This document shows positions 1-13,257 of a stretch of DNA of 64,000 nucleotides, one piece after another (position 1 is the first letter of the stretch; the number at the start of each line of letters is the position of its first letter). The notes below the pieces were generated by a model, which was not told the DNA's origin, did no database searches, and saw nothing but the letters and a program-made list of their open reading frames with translations. Made by a program: the position numbers and the translations under genes. Location: positions 1,466,501-1,530,500 of the forward strand of contig NZ_CP026362.1 of assembly GCF_004116955.1 (NCBI RefSeq), given 5' to 3'. This stretch comes from Bacillus vallismortis. GTDB lineage: Bacteria; Bacillota; Bacilli; Bacillales; Bacillaceae.

Positions 1-3000
1 AACCTTCCTGTCCTAGAGCTTCCGACCGATAAACGCCGCCCGGCAGAACAGCAATTCACAGGCGGAAAAGTAACTTTTCAGATGGATAAAAAGATTACAG
101 CCAGGATAAAGCAGATCGCCCGTCAAAACAAAAGCACGCTTTATATGACGCTAGTCGCTTTATATTCAGCCTTTTTGTCTCGGGTAAGCGGTCAAGATGA
201 TATCGTGATCGGTTCGCCTATCGCCGGCCGGCCCCATGCCGATCTTGAAGCAGTTCTCGGAATGTTCGTCAATACATTGGCTCTCCGGACACGCCCGGCC
301 GGCAATAAGACATTTGAAGAATGTCTGAAAGAAGTCAGGCAGACGGCACTGGAAGCATATGAGCATCAGGATTATCCGTTTGAAGAGCTCGTGGATAAAA
401 TCGGCGTACAGCGGGAAATGAGCCGGAATCCATTGTTTGACACAACGCTTGTCCTTCAGAATATGGAACAGCAAAAGTTGAAAATGAAAGAGGTAAAGCT
501 TCATTGGAACGATATGCAGCATCCAATATCAAAGTTTGATATTTCCCTGTATGTGACAGAACACGATTCCGTGCTTTTCTGTCAGTTTGAATACAGCACA
601 GCTTTGTTTGAGAAAGAAACGAGCCAAAGGTGGGCCAATCTTTTCACCACGCTTGTGGAACATATAACTGTCAGTCCTAAAACAGAATTGGACGATATAG
701 CGATCCTAACAAAAGAAGAAGAGAAAGCCTTCATTGAATCATGCCATCCGTTTCAGGATACAGGCTATTCGGTGAATCGAACTCTCCATTATGCACTCGA
801 AAAGCAAGCTGCAAAAACGCCTGATCAACCAGCCATTATCTTTGAAGATGGAGGAATGACCTATAAAGAATTGAACGAACAGGCTAACCGTATCGCCTGG
901 GAGCTCATCGGACGAGGCGTGAAATCGGAAACAATCGTTGCCATTATAGGACGGCGTTCGCCTGAAATGGTGATTGGCATTTATGGCATTCTTAAAGCCG
1001 GCTGTGCTTATCTGCCCATTGACCCGGATTATCCGGAAGAACGAATCAGCTTTCTGTTGGAGGACAGCGGTACAAACATTCTCCTGCTTCAGCCTGCCGA
1101 CCTGCCTGTTCCGGCATTTGCAGGAGAGATTGTTTATCTCAATCAGACAAATAACAGGCTGGAACATCATTTGGCCAATCCGAATGCGGACGTTCATCCG
1201 CAATCTTTAGCCTACGTCATCTATACATCCGGTTCTACCGGTAAACCAAAGGGTGTTGAAGTTGAACATCGATCAGCGGTGAATTTTTTGAATTCCCTTC
1301 AGTTCCGTTATCAACTGAACCAATCAGATGTGATTATGCATAAAACATCTTATTCATTTGATGCTTCAATATGGGAACTGTTTTGGTGGCCTTATGCCGG
1401 TGCCTCTGTTTATTTGCTTCCTCAGGGAGGCGAAAAAGAACCCGAAATGATCGCAAAGGCCATAGAAGAACAAAAGATCACAGCTATGCATTTTGTGCCT
1501 TCGATGCTCCATGCTTTTTTAGAACATACAAAACATCGTGCTGTACCGATGAAGACAAACGGACTCAAGCGGGTGTTTTCCGGGGGAGAACAGCTGGGGA
1601 CCCATCTCGTCTCCCGATTTCGCGAGTTGCTTCCAAATGTTACATTAACCAATTCTTACGGACCAACGGAGGCAACCGTAGAAGCTGCGTTCTTTAATTG
1701 TCCGCAGCATGAAAAGCTTGAGCGGGTTCCAATAGGAAAACCTGTTCATCATGTCAGATTATATGTTCTTAATCAGAAGCAGCGGATGCTGCCAGCCGGA
1801 TGTATCGGCGAATTGTACATCGCCGGCGCGGGTGTTGCCAGGGGCTATTTGAATCGGCCGGCCTTAACGGAGGAGCGCTTTCTTGAAGACCCGTTTTACC
1901 CGGGCGAACGCATGTATAAAACAGGGGATATGGCACGCTGGCTCCCTGACGGAAATATGGAATTCCTCGGCCGGTTGGATGATCAAGTGAAAATCCGTGG
2001 CTACCGGATTGAGCCCGGAGAAATTGAAGCGGCGCTTAGAAGCATAGAAGGCATAAGGGAGGCAGCAGTGACCGTACGGACAGACAGCGGCGAGCCGGAA
2101 TTATGCGCGTATATAGAAGGGCTTCGGAGAAACGAAGTGAGGGCGCAGCTTGAAAGACTGCTGCCGAGCTACATGATCCCAGCCCATATGATAGAGATGG
2201 AAGAGTGGCCGATTACGCCGAGCGGAAAGCTGGACCGAAACGCCCTGCCAGCTCCTGGCGGAGCGGCAGATGCGGAGACATACACGGCGCCGAGAAATGT
2301 GACCGAGATGAAGCTTGCCCAGCTGTGGGAGGACGTGCTGAAAAACGGCCCGGTCGGGATTCACGACAACTTCTTTGACCGCGGAGGACATTCTTTAAAA
2401 GCAACGGCGCTTGTGTCCCGGATTGCCAAAGCATTCGATGTACAGGTGCCGCTGAAAGATGTGTTTGCCCATCCCACGGTAGAAGGGCTGGCTTCCGTCA
2501 TCTGTCAAGGAACGGACAGTCCATATGAAGCGATGAAACCGGCGGAACAGCGGGAGACCTATCCGGTTTCATCCGCCCAAAAACGTATTTATGTCCTTCA
2601 ACAGCTGGAGGACGGAGGGACCGGCTACAATATGCCGGCTGTATTAGAACTGGAAGGGAAGCTTGACCCTGAAAGGCTGAACAAGGCTTTCAAAGAGCTG
2701 ATCAAGCGCCACGAATCGCTTCGGACATCCTTCGAACTGGACGAAGGAGGCGAGCCGGTGCAGCGCATCCATGACGAAGTGCCGTTTACATTACAGACAG
2801 CCGCCCTCGGCGAACAGACCGAACAGGAAGCCGCAGCCGCGTTTATCAAACCGTTTGATCTCAGCCGAGCACCGCTGTTCCGCGCCCAAATCGTAAAGGC
2901 ATCAGATGAACGGCACCTGTTGCTGGTTGATATGCACCACATCATATCAGACGGTGTTTCCGTCAACATTTTGATTCAGGAATTCGGGGAGCTGTACAAC

Positions 3001-6000
3001 AACCGGACCCTTCCAGCGCTTCCTATTCAATACAAAGACTACGCCGTATGGCAAGAAGGGTTTAAAAAAGGGGACGCATACCATACGCAGGAGGCGTACT
3101 GGCTGAAGCAGCTCGAGGGCGAGCTGCCGGTGCTGGATCTCCCGGCTGATCATACCCGCCCGCCGGTGCGAAGCTTCGCGGGTGACAAGGTCTCCTTTAC
3201 GCTTGATCAAGAGGCCGCATCAGGCCTTCATAAGCTGGCACGGGAGAATGGAAGCACATTGTACATGGTGCTTATGGCAGCTTACACAGCGTTATTGTCA
3301 CGCTTAAGCGGACAGGAAGAAATCATCGTCGGCTTGCCAATTGCCGGCCGGCCGCACAAGGATCTTGAGCCGATACTCGGCATGTTTGTGAACACGCTGG
3401 CGCTTCGGGCACGCCCGGAGGGCGGGAAGTCGTTTGTACAGTATTTGCAGGAAGTGCGCGCCACTGCATTGGAAGCCTATGAGCATCAGGATTATCCGTT
3501 CGAAGAGCTTGTCGATAAGCTTGGAGTGACGCGGGATATGAGCAGAAACCCGCTATTTGATACCATGTTAGTTGTCCAAAATAATGGTTACGAGCCATTG
3601 CATCTGCATGATTTGCAAATGAAGCCGGCAGAAGTTTCTCATCTCGTTTCAAAATTCGATTTGACACTACAAGCATCTGAGGGTGACGGGAACATTCATT
3701 TTCTTTTTGAATATTCAACCGCACTGTTTGAGAAAACCACCATGGAACGCTGGGCATCTCATTTGACAAATGTACTTCGCATCATCGGAAAAAAACCAGA
3801 GGTGACACTCAACCGTATCGACATCCTGACCCAAGAAGAGCGGAACCAGCTGCTCAATGAGTTTAACATCAGGAAAGCAAATCAATACGAAGAACAAACA
3901 ATTAGTCAATTGTTTGAGCAGCAAGCTGCACGAACACCAAAAGCCTCTGCACTTGTCATCGGAGACAAAACACTCACATATCAGGAGCTTGACGAGTGGT
4001 CCAATGGAATCGCACACACATTGCGCAGCCGAGGTGTTAAACCGGACACACCAGTAGGCATCATGATGCCTCGTTCGTTCAGCATGGTAGCAGCCATACT
4101 TGGTGTGTGGAAAGCTGGCGGCTGCTATGTTCCTATTGATCCGGAATACCCGGCGGAACGGAAGCACTATATCCTCAGCGACAGCGGAACGAAACTGCTT
4201 ATGACAATAAATGAAGCGGATCGGGGAACACTTGCTGACTTTAAGGGAAGGATATTAACCATACAGAACACGGAGGCCTACGACAAATCACCGCTACCGC
4301 AAGTATCATTTGCTCATCATTTGGCTTATATCATTTATACGTCAGGAACGACAGGCCGTCCAAAAGGGGTGATGGTCGAGCATAAAGGCGTTGCCAACAC
4401 TCTTCAGTGGCGGCGAAATGCGTATACTTTCAACGAGACAGACACCATCCTGCAGCTCTTTTCCTTCTCGTTTGACGGCTTTTTAACAAGTATGTTCACA
4501 CCGCTTTTGTCAGGTGCAAAAGCAGTTTTGCTTCATGAAGAGGAGGCGAAGGACATTCTGGCTATTAAGCATCAGCTGTCCCATCACCGGATAACACATA
4601 TGATTATTGTGCCTGTTTTATATCGAGCGCTTTTGGACGTATTGCAGCCGGAAGATGTAAAGACGCTTAGAATCGTCACTCTGGCGGGAGAAGCAGCTGA
4701 TCGGGAATTGATCGACCGCAGCATGGTCATATGCCCGCATACCGAACTCGCCAACGAATATGGGCCGACAGAAAACAGTGTGGCTACCACCGTCATGAGA
4801 CATATGGAAAAGCAGAAACACATAAGCATCGGCCAGCCGATTGACGGGACCCAAGTGCTGATTTTAAATGGCAATCAACAGCTTCAGCCAATCGGTGTTA
4901 CCGGTGAGCTTTGTATTGCGGGAACAGGTCTTGCAAGAGGGTATGTCAACCTTCCGGAACTGACAGAGAGGTCATTCGTCCAGAACCCATACCAACCCGA
5001 AACTCGAATGTACCGAACAGGAGACGCCGCCAGATGGATGGCCGACGGAACACTTCAATATCTGGGAAGAATTGATGAACAAGTCAAAATAAGAGGCTAT
5101 CGTGTAGAAACGAAAGAAATTGAATCGGTCATTCGTTGTATAAATGGTGTAAAAGATACCGCAGTACTCGCTCATGTAGCAGCATCGGGACAAACCGAGT
5201 TAAGGGCTTATGTTGTGACAGAATCAGCGTTGAGCACAAATACGATACGCTTAGAATTACAAAACAAGCTGCCGGTGTTTATGATCCCTGTGTTTATTGA
5301 AAAACTGAGTTCACTTCCATTGTCACCAAACGGCAAGTTGGATCGTAAAGCACTTCCAAAACCTGAATCCAAGGGCGAAGCTGTACGTTCATTCCGATCA
5401 CCAGCCAGTAAGATGGAACAAATACTGGCGGATTTATGGAAAGAAGTACTAGGGACAGAAAAAATCGGAACAGCTGATTCATTCTTTGAGCTTGGAGGAG
5501 ATTCGATCAAAGCCTTACAGGTATCAGCACGGCTTCATCGGATAGGCAAGCAAATGGCAGTAAAAGATTTGTTTAACCATCCTACCATTCAAGAATTCGC
5601 AGCTTATATCCGGGATTCAAATACAAGTTCCAGCCAAGCCCCGGTTGACGGAGACGTACAATGGTCGCCTGTTCAGAGATGGTTTCTTTCTCAAGATATA
5701 AAAGAAAAACACCATTTTAATCAGTCCATTATGCTACATCGAGGAACCCCTATACAAGAGGACGCACTGCGTAAAACCTTAAAAGCAATAACGTGTCATC
5801 ATGATGCGCTGCGGATGGTATTTTCACAGAATGAACAAGGATATTGGAATCAATATAATCGGCCGATCAGTCATTCGGACGATGCACTGTATGGCCTTCA
5901 GATGATTGATTTATCAGTTCCAGAAGACACGAACGGAAATAGAGCGTATGAGCCTATTATCAAACACCATGTACGTGATATTCAGCGGAAAATGGATCTG

Positions 6001-7110
6001 AAGAATGGTCCGCTGCTGCAAGCCGGTCTTTTCCGCACAACTGACGGGGATTTCTTATTTTTATCGGCTCATCACTTCGTCGTTGACGGCATTTCATGGC
6101 GGGTTCTGCTTGAAGATTTGTCTTTAGGGTATCGCCAAGCTGCTGGCGGGGAGGATATCAAACTGCCGCCTAAAACAAGCTCGTTTAAAGCGTACGCGAA
6201 AAAGCTTTCTGGCTATGCAGAAAGCCAGCAGCTTATAAAACAGCTCAAGTATTGGCGCGAAACCGAAGAATATCAAACAGAAGCACTGCCTTTTGATCAA
6301 TTCGACGGACCCATAGCAAACGAGAGAAAACGATCCACCATTTCGTTTACATTAAATGATAAAGAGACAGCTGCGCTTTTAAAAGATGCCAACAGCGCAT
6401 ACAACACAGATACTCAGGATTTGCTTCTCGCTTCTGTCATTCTCGCGCTGCGCCATTGGACCAATCAATCCGCCTTCAAACTATCATTAGAAAGCCACGG
6501 GCGAGAGGATGTATTAGACGGGGTTGATGTGAGCCGTACGGTTGGATGGTTTACCGCCATTTATCCGTTATTGATTAACCTGAACGCAGACTTGCCAGAT
6601 TCGACAGAAGGCATGGTTCATGTGTTAAAAACAACAAAAGATACACTGAGACGTGTACCGGACAAAGGATTCGGCTACGGTGTCATCAAATATTTGACGC
6701 CGCCTGACAAAAAAGACATCAATTTCACAGGCGCGCCAGAAATCAGCTTCAATTATTTGGGGCAATTTGAAAGCGGCAGCCCAGCTGAAGCACCTGAGGA
6801 GGACGCCTTCTCATTCTCTCCGTTTGGTGCCGGGGATGATATCAGCACAACATGGAATCGTGAACAGTCGCTGGATATCAGCGCAATCGCTGCAGAAGGA
6901 AAACTGACTGTCAATATGACCTATGACAATGCCCGCTTTCAGCGCAAAACCATCGAACAGCTTAGCGAAACATGCCGTCAATTTTTATCACAGCTGATCG
7001 AACACTGCCAGAACAAAAGCGAAACAGAAAAGACCATCAGTGATTTTGATGATCAAGAACTGACCGAGGACGCGCTGCAAGAGATTGCTGATATGCTCAG
7101 TTTTCACTAA
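1..7110 (+). CDS. ppsD: Plipastatin/fengycin synthetase subunit D, 3' part (modules C-A-T-C-A-T-E)
   Basis: Open from base 1, so the gene begins upstream; 2369 residues are present. Visible domains in window residue numbers: end of a condensation domain (1-215), adenylation domain (about 260-750, [11 protein letters not shown] near 408), carrier domain with phosphopantetheine Ser798 (GGHSLK), condensation domain (HHIISDG at 979-985), second adenylation domain ([11 protein letters not shown] near 1447), carrier domain with Ser1835 (GGDSIK), and a terminal epimerisation domain ([11 protein letters not shown] near 2024). Aligned by eye to GrsA, the second A domain reads DGTITAEVA, the known Tyr code. 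The first reads DAWHFGSVE, a Glu/Gln-type code. Two modules plus a final E domain, followed by a one-module TE protein, fit the Gln-(D)Tyr end of PpsD in plipastatin assembly. The Pro module would lie upstream. Confidence 0.95.
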   Translation, partial: NLPVLELPTDKRRPAEQQFTGGKVTFQMDKKITARIKQIARQNKSTLYMTLVALYSAFLSRVSGQDDIVIGSPIAGRPHADLEAVLGMFVNTLALRTRPAGNKTFEECLKEVRQTALEAYEHQDYPFEELVDKIGVQREMSRNPLFDTTLVLQNMEQQKLKMKEVKLHWNDMQHPISKFDISLYVTEHDSVLFCQFEYSTALFEKETSQRWANLFTTLVEHITVSPKTELDDIAILTKEEEKAFIESCHPFQDTGYSVNRTLHYALEKQAAKTPDQPAIIFEDGGMTYKELNEQANRIAWELIGRGVKSETIVAIIGRRSPEMVIGIYGILKAGCAYLPIDPDYPEERISFLLEDSGTNILLLQPADLPVPAFAGEIVYLNQTNNRLEHHLANPNADVHPQSLAYVIYTSGSTGKPKGVEVEHRSAVNFLNSLQFRYQLNQSDVIMHKTSYSFDASIWELFWWPYAGASVYLLPQGGEKEPEMIAKAIEEQKITAMHFVPSMLHAFLEHTKHRAVPMKTNGLKRVFSGGEQLGTHLVSRFRELLPNVTLTNSYGPTEATVEAAFFNCPQHEKLERVPIGKPVHHVRLYVLNQKQRMLPAGCIGELYIAGAGVARGYLNRPALTEERFLEDPFYPGERMYKTGDMARWLPDGNMEFLGRLDDQVKIRGYRIEPGEIEAALRSIEGIREAAVTVRTDSGEPELCAYIEGLRRNEVRAQLERLLPSYMIPAHMIEMEEWPITPSGKLDRNALPAPGGAADAETYTAPRNVTEMKLAQLWEDVLKNGPVGIHDNFFDRGGHSLKATALVSRIAKAFDVQVPLKDVFAHPTVEGLASVICQGTDSPYEAMKPAEQRETYPVSSAQKRIYVLQQLEDGGTGYNMPAVLELEGKLDPERLNKAFKELIKRHESLRTSFELDEGGEPVQRIHDEVPFTLQTAALGEQTEQEAAAAFIKPFDLSRAPLFRAQIVKASDERHLLLVDMHHIISDGVSVNILIQEFGELYNNRTLPALPIQYKDYAVWQEGFKKGDAYHTQEAYWLKQLEGELPVLDLPADHTRPPVRSFAGDKVSFTLDQEAASGLHKLARENGSTLYMVLMAAYTALLSRLSGQEEIIVGLPIAGRPHKDLEPILGMFVNTLALRARPEGGKSFVQYLQEVRATALEAYEHQDYPFEELVDKLGVTRDMSRNPLFDTMLVVQNNGYEPLHLHDLQMKPAEVSHLVSKFDLTLQASEGDGNIHFLFEYSTALFEKTTMERWASHLTNVLRIIGKKPEVTLNRIDILTQEERNQLLNEFNIRKANQYEEQTISQLFEQQAARTPKASALVIGDKTLTYQELDEWSNGIAHTLRSRGVKPDTPVGIMMPRSFSMVAAILGVWKAGGCYVPIDPEYPAERKHYILSDSGTKLLMTINEADRGTLADFKGRILTIQNTEAYDKSPLPQVSFAHHLAYIIYTSGTTGRPKGVMVEHKGVANTLQWRRNAYTFNETDTILQLFSFSFDGFLTSMFTPLLSGAKAVLLHEEEAKDILAIKHQLSHHRITHMIIVPVLYRALLDVLQPEDVKTLRIVTLAGEAADRELIDRSMVICPHTELANEYGPTENSVATTVMRHMEKQKHISIGQPIDGTQVLILNGNQQLQPIGVTGELCIAGTGLARGYVNLPELTERSFVQNPYQPETRMYRTGDAARWMADGTLQYLGRIDEQVKIRGYRVETKEIESVIRCINGVKDTAVLAHVAASGQTELRAYVVTESALSTNTIRLELQNKLPVFMIPVFIEKLSSLPLSPNGKLDRKALPKPESKGEAVRSFRSPASKMEQILADLWKEVLGTEKIGTADSFFELGGDSIKALQVSARLHRIGKQMAVKDLFNHPTIQEFAAYIRDSNTSSSQAPVDGDVQWSPVQRWFLSQDIKEKHHFNQSIMLHRGTPIQEDALRKTLKAITCHHDALRMVFSQNEQGYWNQYNRPISHSDDALYGLQMIDLSVPEDTNGNRAYEPIIKHHVRDIQRKMDLKNGPLLQAGLFRTTDGDFLFLSAHHFVVDGISWRVLLEDLSLGYRQAAGGEDIKLPPKTSSFKAYAKKLSGYAESQQLIKQLKYWRETEEYQTEALPFDQFDGPIANERKRSTISFTLNDKETAALLKDANSAYNTDTQDLLLASVILALRHWTNQSAFKLSLESHGREDVLDGVDVSRTVGWFTAIYPLLINLNADLPDSTEGMVHVLKTTKDTLRRVPDKGFGYGVIKYLTPPDKKDINFTGAPEISFNYLGQFESGSPAEAPEEDAFSFSPFGAGDDISTTWNREQSLDISAIAAEGKLTVNMTYDNARFQRKTIEQLSETCRQFLSQLIEHCQNKSETEKTISDFDDQELTEDALQEIADMLSFH

Positions 7111-7138
7111 TGAATCCGTGAAGAAAGGTGCAGATACT

Positions 7139-10100
7139 ATGGATATCATCAAAAAAATCAAGAACATTTATCCTCTGAGTCATATGCAGGAAGGAATGCT
7201 GTTTCATTCCTTCCTCCGTAAAGAGGAGGGGGCATACGTTGAGCAGTCGCTCTTCACCATTAAAGGGAGCCTCAGTTATGAATGGTTTCAGCGCAGCATT
7301 CAAACCATCATCGACCGCCATGATATTTTTAGAACCGTGTTTTTGCCGCACGTCCCGCATTTGTCGGGACCTCGGCAAGTCGTGATGACAGAACGCGAAT
7401 TCCATTTGTACAGCGAAGACATTTCCCACCTGCCAATAAACGGCCAGAAAGAGTATATTGAATGCTTTAAGGAGAAGGACAAGCAAAAAGGCTTTGATTT
7501 GCAAAAAGACATGCTGATGCGGATTTATCTATTCAAAACAGCTGAAGAGGAGCATGTTTGCATCTGGAGCCACCATCACATTTTAATGGATGGCTGGTGC
7601 CTTGGCATCGTTCTTCAGGAATTTATGCGGATTTATCAATCGATCTATGCAGGAAAACCGCTTTCTTTAGACCCTGTCCGTCCGTACAGCACCTATATTT
7701 CCTGGCTGACAAACCGTGACAAAGAAACAGCGGCGAAGTACTGGGATTCCTATTTAAAAAACTACAGCACCCCATCACCGCTGCCTCGTGTGTCTGATGA
7801 AGAAACAAAAGAGGGTTATCAACGTGAAGATTTGATATTTTCATTAAATAAACCACTGACAGACAAGCTCAAAGAGACTGCTAAACAACATGGGGTCACG
7901 CTTGCCACCTTTATTCAGGCAGTTTGGGGTTTGATGCTGCAGCAATATAACCGCACTGACGACGTTGTATTTGGCGCGGTTGTCTCAGGCAGACCGTCAG
8001 AAATTCCGGGTGTGGAACAAATGATAGGATTGTTTATCAATACCATTCCGGTTCGCATTAAAACATTTCAAGGCGAAACGTTTCAGGAGCTGGTCAGACG
8101 ATGCCAGAAAGAAATGCTGGAAGTTGAGCCGTTTACCTGCCAGCCTTTATTTGATATTCAGGCAAACACCGCTTTAAAACAGGAACTGATTGATCACATT
8201 ATCGTTTTTGAAAACTACCCGATACAGCAGAAAATCGCCGATTCAGCCGATCAAACCGATTCACCGCTGCAAATCGATCAAGTGAAGGTATCTGAGCAAT
8301 CAGGATATCACTTTAATCTTGTCGTTGCTCCCGGCGAAGAACTGATCATCAAATTCAGCTATAATGCGTTCATTTACGATGCTGCCTGGATCAGCTGTAT
8401 CAAAAGACAATTTACACAAGCGCTAGACACAGCGGCGCATCACCCTGACATTCCCATTGCTGATTTTTCTTTTCTTGATGCAACAGAAAAAGAGTTGATT
8501 GTCACACAGTTCAACAATACAAAAACAGAATATCCAAAGAATCATACAATTATAGATTTATTTCGTGAACAAGCAGAAAAGACGCCAGACCATATCGCAC
8601 TTGTGTGTGGGAATTTGACTTTTTCGTATAAAGAACTTGATCAACGCTCTAATTCACTAGCCAGAGCGTTATATAAAAAAGGGTTTCGGAAGAACGAGAC
8701 AGCCGGCATATTGGCTGCTCATTCTCCTGAATTCATCATTAGTGTGCTTGCCGTTTTAAAAGCAGGGGGAGCATACCTCCCGCTTGATGCCGAGCTTCCG
8801 CCTGAACGTGTCAGCTTTATGCTTGAGGAAACGCAGGCAAAAATGCTGATTATTCAAAAGGGGCTGGAGCAAAACGCTGCGTTCTCAGGGACATGTATCA
8901 TTTCAGATGCGCAGGCATTGACGGAAGAGAATGATATCCCAATCAATATCACCTCCAGCCCGGAGGATTTTGCATACATTATGTACACCTCAGGCTCCAC
9001 AGGCCGGCCAAAAGGCGTCATGATCACCAATCGCAATGTCGTGTCCCTTGTCAAAAACAGCAATTACACGTCTGCGTCCGTTGATGACCGGTTTATTCTG
9101 ACTGGATCTATCAGCTTTGACGCCGTCACCTTTGAAATGTTCGGGGCGCTTTTAAATGGCGCAAGCCTTCATATCATTGATAAATCAACAATGCTGTCAC
9201 CTGATCGGTTTGGGGCGTATTTGCTTGAAAATGGCATCACAGTGCTCTTTTTAACAACGGCTCTTTTTAATCAGCTGGCTCAAGCTCAAGCAGACATGTT
9301 TCGCGGGCTCCATACGTTTTATGTCGGCGGAGAAGCACTCTCGCCCGCCCTTATCAATGCTGTCAGACACGCCTGTCCAGATCTGGCACTTCATAATATT
9401 TACGGGCCTACGGAAAACACGACATTTTCAACATTTTTTAAGATAAAAAGAGACTATGCAGGGCCGATTCCGATCGGAAAACCAATCAGCAATAGCACCG
9501 CATTCATCTTAGATACACAAGGACGCCTTATGCCAATAGGTGTTCCCGGCGAGCTTTGTCTCGGAGGTGATGGGGTTGCAAAAGGCTATTTGAACAGAGA
9601 AGACCTGACAAATGCTGTTTTTTCTCCTCACCCTTTCTTGTCTGGAGAAACAATCTATCGAACCGGTGATTTGGCGCGCTGGCTGCCCGATGGAAATGTA
9701 GAATACATCGGCAGGATTGACAGGCAGGTGAAAATCCGCGGAAAACGAATCGAGCCCGCCGAAATTGAAGCGCGGCTTTTAGAAATAGAAGGCGTGCAGG
9801 AAGCGGCAGTGACATTGAGAGAAAAAGATGGAGAGGCAGAGCTGTACACTCATTACGTCAGCGATGGCAAACGAACAGAAAAGGTGATCCGTTCCGATTT
9901 GGCCCGAGTGCTCCCAGACTATATGATCCCGCAGCACTGGGTGCGTGTGGACCAGATGCCGCTCACCGGAAACGGAAAAATAGACCGCAGTGCCCTTACT
10001 ATTCCAAAAACCAAACCTGACAAACGCCAGAACATCACACTGCCCAGAAACTTAGTTGAGAAAGAGTTGGCGAACATTTGGAAACATGTTCTCGATGTCC

Positions 10101-10957
10101 AGACCATCAGTATTGATGATGACTTCTTTGCTCTTGGCGGACATTCACTAAAAGCACTGCAAGTCATACACAAATTGAAGCATCAGCAGCAAATAGACAT
10201 ACCGATAGATCTCTTGTTCGAATATCCGACAATTGCTCAGCTTGCCGAAAAACTTTATTCCAAACAGCTGACAGCGGCAGATGAACAACATGTGATCAAA
10301 TTAAATCAGCAAGGCGCGCAAAACCTTTTCTGCTTTCCGCCGATATCTGGATTTGGCATTTATTTTAAAGATCTTGCATTATTGCTGAATGACAAGGCGT
10401 CCGTATACGGCTTTCACTTTATTGAAGATGACACCCGCATTGAACATTATGTCAATAGCATCACAGACATACAGCCTGAAGGCCCTTACGTTTTATTAGG
10501 CTACTCCGCGGGCGGAAATCTGGCTTTTGAAGTGGTACAGGCAATGGAGCGCAGAGGATTGGAAGTCAGTGACTTCATGATCGTGGACGCTTATCTAAAA
10601 GAACAGCCTATCCCTATCGATGCTGGAAATGACGAATCTGCATCATACTTGCCTGAAGCGGTCAGAGAAAAGGTGATGAAGAAAAAAAGAAACTATCAAG
10701 CATATTGGGCCCAGCTACTGAATGAAGGGCACATCAAAGCAAACATTCATTTCATTGAAGCTGGAATTCAAACCGAAACCGGGCATACAGGCTTAACGAA
10801 ATGGAAACGCGCCGCCTGCGGAAACTACAGCGAATACACTGGTTTTGGCGCTCACAAAGACATGCTGGAAGGCACATATGCTGAAAAGAACGCTGACATT
10901 ATCCTCGACATTTTAGACAAGATCACTTCAAATAAAGCACTGCTGCACAAACGATAA
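7139..10957 (+). CDS. ppsE: Plipastatin/fengycin synthetase subunit E, C-A-T-TE termination module
   Basis: 1272 residues, the usual PpsE size. The ATG at 7139 follows an AAAGGTG ribosome site by about 9 nt and lies 28 nt after ppsD, so the two are one operon. Domains: condensation (HHHILMDGW near 145), adenylation ([11 protein letters not shown] near 615), carrier (GGHSLK, Ser1003), and thioesterase with nucleophile Ser1123 in GYSAGG. The by-eye specificity code DAFFYGITF is that reported for the fengycin Ile module. The TE domain is expected to release and cyclise the finished lipodecapeptide. An upstream in-frame ATG at 7085 overlaps ppsD and lacks a ribosome site. Confidence 0.96.
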   Translation: MDIIKKIKNIYPLSHMQEGMLFHSFLRKEEGAYVEQSLFTIKGSLSYEWFQRSIQTIIDRHDIFRTVFLPHVPHLSGPRQVVMTEREFHLYSEDISHLPINGQKEYIECFKEKDKQKGFDLQKDMLMRIYLFKTAEEEHVCIWSHHHILMDGWCLGIVLQEFMRIYQSIYAGKPLSLDPVRPYSTYISWLTNRDKETAAKYWDSYLKNYSTPSPLPRVSDEETKEGYQREDLIFSLNKPLTDKLKETAKQHGVTLATFIQAVWGLMLQQYNRTDDVVFGAVVSGRPSEIPGVEQMIGLFINTIPVRIKTFQGETFQELVRRCQKEMLEVEPFTCQPLFDIQANTALKQELIDHIIVFENYPIQQKIADSADQTDSPLQIDQVKVSEQSGYHFNLVVAPGEELIIKFSYNAFIYDAAWISCIKRQFTQALDTAAHHPDIPIADFSFLDATEKELIVTQFNNTKTEYPKNHTIIDLFREQAEKTPDHIALVCGNLTFSYKELDQRSNSLARALYKKGFRKNETAGILAAHSPEFIISVLAVLKAGGAYLPLDAELPPERVSFMLEETQAKMLIIQKGLEQNAAFSGTCIISDAQALTEENDIPINITSSPEDFAYIMYTSGSTGRPKGVMITNRNVVSLVKNSNYTSASVDDRFILTGSISFDAVTFEMFGALLNGASLHIIDKSTMLSPDRFGAYLLENGITVLFLTTALFNQLAQAQADMFRGLHTFYVGGEALSPALINAVRHACPDLALHNIYGPTENTTFSTFFKIKRDYAGPIPIGKPISNSTAFILDTQGRLMPIGVPGELCLGGDGVAKGYLNREDLTNAVFSPHPFLSGETIYRTGDLARWLPDGNVEYIGRIDRQVKIRGKRIEPAEIEARLLEIEGVQEAAVTLREKDGEAELYTHYVSDGKRTEKVIRSDLARVLPDYMIPQHWVRVDQMPLTGNGKIDRSALTIPKTKPDKRQNITLPRNLVEKELANIWKHVLDVQTISIDDDFFALGGHSLKALQVIHKLKHQQQIDIPIDLLFEYPTIAQLAEKLYSKQLTAADEQHVIKLNQQGAQNLFCFPPISGFGIYFKDLALLLNDKASVYGFHFIEDDTRIEHYVNSITDIQPEGPYVLLGYSAGGNLAFEVVQAMERRGLEVSDFMIVDAYLKEQPIPIDAGNDESASYLPEAVREKVMKKKRNYQAYWAQLLNEGHIKANIHFIEAGIQTETGHTGLTKWKRAACGNYSEYTGFGAHKDMLEGTYAEKNADIILDILDKITSNKALLHKR

Positions 10958-10968
10958 AGCGATTTAGC

Positions 10969-11001
10969 GGACAGAGGCATTCTCTGTCCGTCTTTCTTTT
11001 T
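10969..11001 (+). terminator. Rho-independent terminator after ppsE
   Basis: An 8-bp perfect stem (GGACAGAG / CTCTGTCC) with a 5-nt loop is followed by a T-rich tail. It sits 11 nt after the ppsE stop and closes the pps operon. Confidence 0.85.
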
Positions 11002-11065
11002 ACATCAAGAATGGATAAAGAACACTAGGGAATGATAACATCATCCTTTTTCTTGGAGGCTTGTC

Positions 11066-11458
11066 ATGGATCGTCTTTCTTTGCTTACTTTTATCATGCT
11101 GATACTAGCCAGTTACAGGCTGACACATTTAATTGTATTCGATAAAATCACGGAATTTATCCGAAAACCTTTTATGAAAAAGAAAAGGATCGTTGATCAA
11201 AATGGTCATATAGATGAAAAAAGCGTGCCGGCTTCTAATTTTGGATACATGCTCAATTGCTACTGGTGTGCCGGCGTTTGGTGTGCGATCTTGATCGGAT
11301 TGGGCTATCTCTTTTTGCCTCGTATTGCAGTTCCAGTCATCTTTATTTTAGCCATCGCAGGAGCACAAGCGATTCTTGAAACAGCTGTCGGTGTCGGCGT
11401 AAAACTCGTTGATGTGTTAAAGAGCCTGCAAACCATGATAAATGATAAAAAGTCCTAA
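11066..11458 (+). CDS. yngL: Membrane protein YngL (DUF1360 family)
   Basis: 130 residues, with an ATG after a TTGGAGGC ribosome site. The N-terminus is hydrophobic (residues 4-22). A basic stretch follows, then a CYWCAGVWC cysteine/tryptophan segment at the start of a second hydrophobic region, and a third hydrophobic segment near 92-110. This matches the DUF1360 family, whose function is unknown. It is a single gene between two terminators, independent of pps and yngK. Family assignment is from recollection of B. subtilis YngL and gene order; no activity is proposed. Confidence 0.85.
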   Translation: MDRLSLLTFIMLILASYRLTHLIVFDKITEFIRKPFMKKKRIVDQNGHIDEKSVPASNFGYMLNCYWCAGVWCAILIGLGYLFLPRIAVPVIFILAIAGAQAILETAVGVGVKLVDVLKSLQTMINDKKS

Positions 11459-11488
11459 AGCAGAGCAAATATGCTTCAGGACTTTTTT
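11449..11488 (+). terminator. Terminator overlapping the yngL stop
   Basis: A long inverted repeat (AAAGTCCTAAAGCA ... TGCTTCAGGACTTT, one mismatch) ends in a T run. Its left arm includes the yngL stop codon. Confidence 0.8.
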
Positions 11489-11610
11489 CGTTTATCTGGT
11501 GATATAGACGTAAATCCTGATTTCTTCAAACCGATTAAGCACCCTTTTGCAGCCCGGGAATACCGTAATAGCGAAAAGTGAAAGTGATGTAATGGGGGAG
11601 AAGAAACAGA

Positions 11611-13143
11611 ATGAAGGTTCGCCAAAAGCCGATTGTCCGTTTCCTTGTCAGCTTGATCATCGGAACGTTTGTCATCTCCGTTCCGTTTATGGCCAATGCG
11701 CATCCTGACAGGGAACTAAGAGCCGTATGGATTGCTTCCGTTTTAAACCTTGATTGGCCGTCAAAGAAAGGTTTAACAACGGAAGAACAAAAACAAGAGT
11801 ATATCAAACTGCTTGACGATGTACAGACAATGGGAATGAATGCCGTTATTGTTCAGATTAAACCGACGGCAGATGCCTTTTATCCGTCCGCTTACGGACC
11901 TTGGTCTGAGTACTTAACCGGTGTCCAAGGCAAAGACCCGGGCTATGATCCGCTAGCATTTTTGATTGAAGAAACCCATAAACGAAATTTGGAATTTCAC
12001 GCATGGTTTAATCCTTACCGTATTACGATGAATCATACGGATCTCGATAAATTGTCTAAGGATCATCCGGCACGAAAGCATCCAGAATGGGTTGCCGCTT
12101 ATGGAAACCAGCTTTATTACCATCCGGGCATTCCTGAAGCGAGAGATTTTATCGTGAAAAGCATTGAGGAAGTCGTAAAACATTATGATATCGATGCTGT
12201 TCATATGGATGATTATTTTTATCCCTATAAAATAGCGGGGCAGGAGTTTCCTGATCAAGGACAATATGAACAATATGGAAAAGACATGTTTTCCAATATT
12301 GATGACTGGCGGCGTGATAATGTGAACCAGCTAGTCAAACAAATCAACCAAACGATCAAGGCCGCGAAACCCTACGTCAAATTCGGCATCAGTCCATTTG
12401 GTGTATGGAGAAACGCTGCAGATGACCCGACCGGATCAAATACCAAAGCAGGCGTCAGGAACTATGACGACCTATACGCCGACACAAGACATTGGATTCA
12501 AGAAGGAGACATCGATTATATTGCGCCGCAAATCTATTGGAGCATCGGCTTTAACGCAGCGGCTTACGACGTGCTGGCTGATTGGTGGAGCAATGAAGTC
12601 AACAATAGGCCTGTTCATTTATATATTGGGCAGGCAGCTTATAAAATCAACAACAACTTTGATCCGCCATGGTCCGACCCTGAGGAGTACGTAAGACAAA
12701 TCACCTTAAACCGTCAGCTTGAGCTTGTAAAAGGAAGCATGCACTTCAGTCTCAAAGACCTCAACAAAAATCCGCTTGGCATTAAAGACAGGCTCATCAC
12801 CGAGCTTTACAGCAAACCGGCATTGGTTCCGCAAATGCCTTGGCTTGACAGTGCCGCACCAAAAAAACCAAAGCTTACGAAGGTCACCAAAGACAAAAAC
12901 GGAAACCTGCTGCTCATTCAAGACCACCCGTCAAATCAAAAAACGAAAGAAACTACCTATTATGCGATATACAGAGCCGAAGGGGAATCGACCAAAACAT
13001 TGCTGGGAACCGTGAGAAAAACAAATGGGCAGCAAACCTTCTTAGATGAAACAGCAGACCCAAACAAGAAGTATACGTATTATGTCACTTCAGCAGACCG
13101 GCTCCATAACGAAAGCAAGGCTTCCAAACGAAAGACAAAATAA
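11611..13143 (+). CDS. yngK: Secreted glycoside hydrolase-like protein YngK (GHL10/DUF187)
   Basis: 510 residues; ATG after a GGGGGAGAAG ribosome site. A signal peptide occupies about residues 1-30 (basic start, hydrophobic core, cleavage after MANA). The body carries TIM-barrel, GHL10-like motifs: RAVWIASVLNLDW, FHAWFNPYR, an HMDDYFYP strand with acidic residues, and DYIAPQIYWS. The C-terminal 90 residues look like a fibronectin-III-type beta module (YYAIYRAEGES ... KKYTYYVTSAD). The family is predicted to act on cell-wall or extracellular polysaccharide, but the substrate is unknown. It is monocistronic, with its own terminator. Confidence 0.9.
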   Translation: MKVRQKPIVRFLVSLIIGTFVISVPFMANAHPDRELRAVWIASVLNLDWPSKKGLTTEEQKQEYIKLLDDVQTMGMNAVIVQIKPTADAFYPSAYGPWSEYLTGVQGKDPGYDPLAFLIEETHKRNLEFHAWFNPYRITMNHTDLDKLSKDHPARKHPEWVAAYGNQLYYHPGIPEARDFIVKSIEEVVKHYDIDAVHMDDYFYPYKIAGQEFPDQGQYEQYGKDMFSNIDDWRRDNVNQLVKQINQTIKAAKPYVKFGISPFGVWRNAADDPTGSNTKAGVRNYDDLYADTRHWIQEGDIDYIAPQIYWSIGFNAAAYDVLADWWSNEVNNRPVHLYIGQAAYKINNNFDPPWSDPEEYVRQITLNRQLELVKGSMHFSLKDLNKNPLGIKDRLITELYSKPALVPQMPWLDSAAPKKPKLTKVTKDKNGNLLLIQDHPSNQKTKETTYYAIYRAEGESTKTLLGTVRKTNGQQTFLDETADPNKKYTYYVTSADRLHNESKASKRKTK

Positions 13144-13154
13144 GAAGTGAGAAG

Positions 13155-13181
13155 GACGGCTTTCAAAGTCGTCTTTTTTTA
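13155..13181 (+). terminator. Terminator after yngK
   Basis: A 9-bp stem (GACGGCTTT / AAAGTCGTC, one G-T pair) with a very short loop runs straight into seven Ts. Confidence 0.75.
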
Positions 13182-13257
13182 AAAAGTGATGTTGGAGACA
13201 GGATTCTTATGATAAGCCGCTGAATTTGTTAAAGAAAAAAAGCAAGGGGAGACTCAC

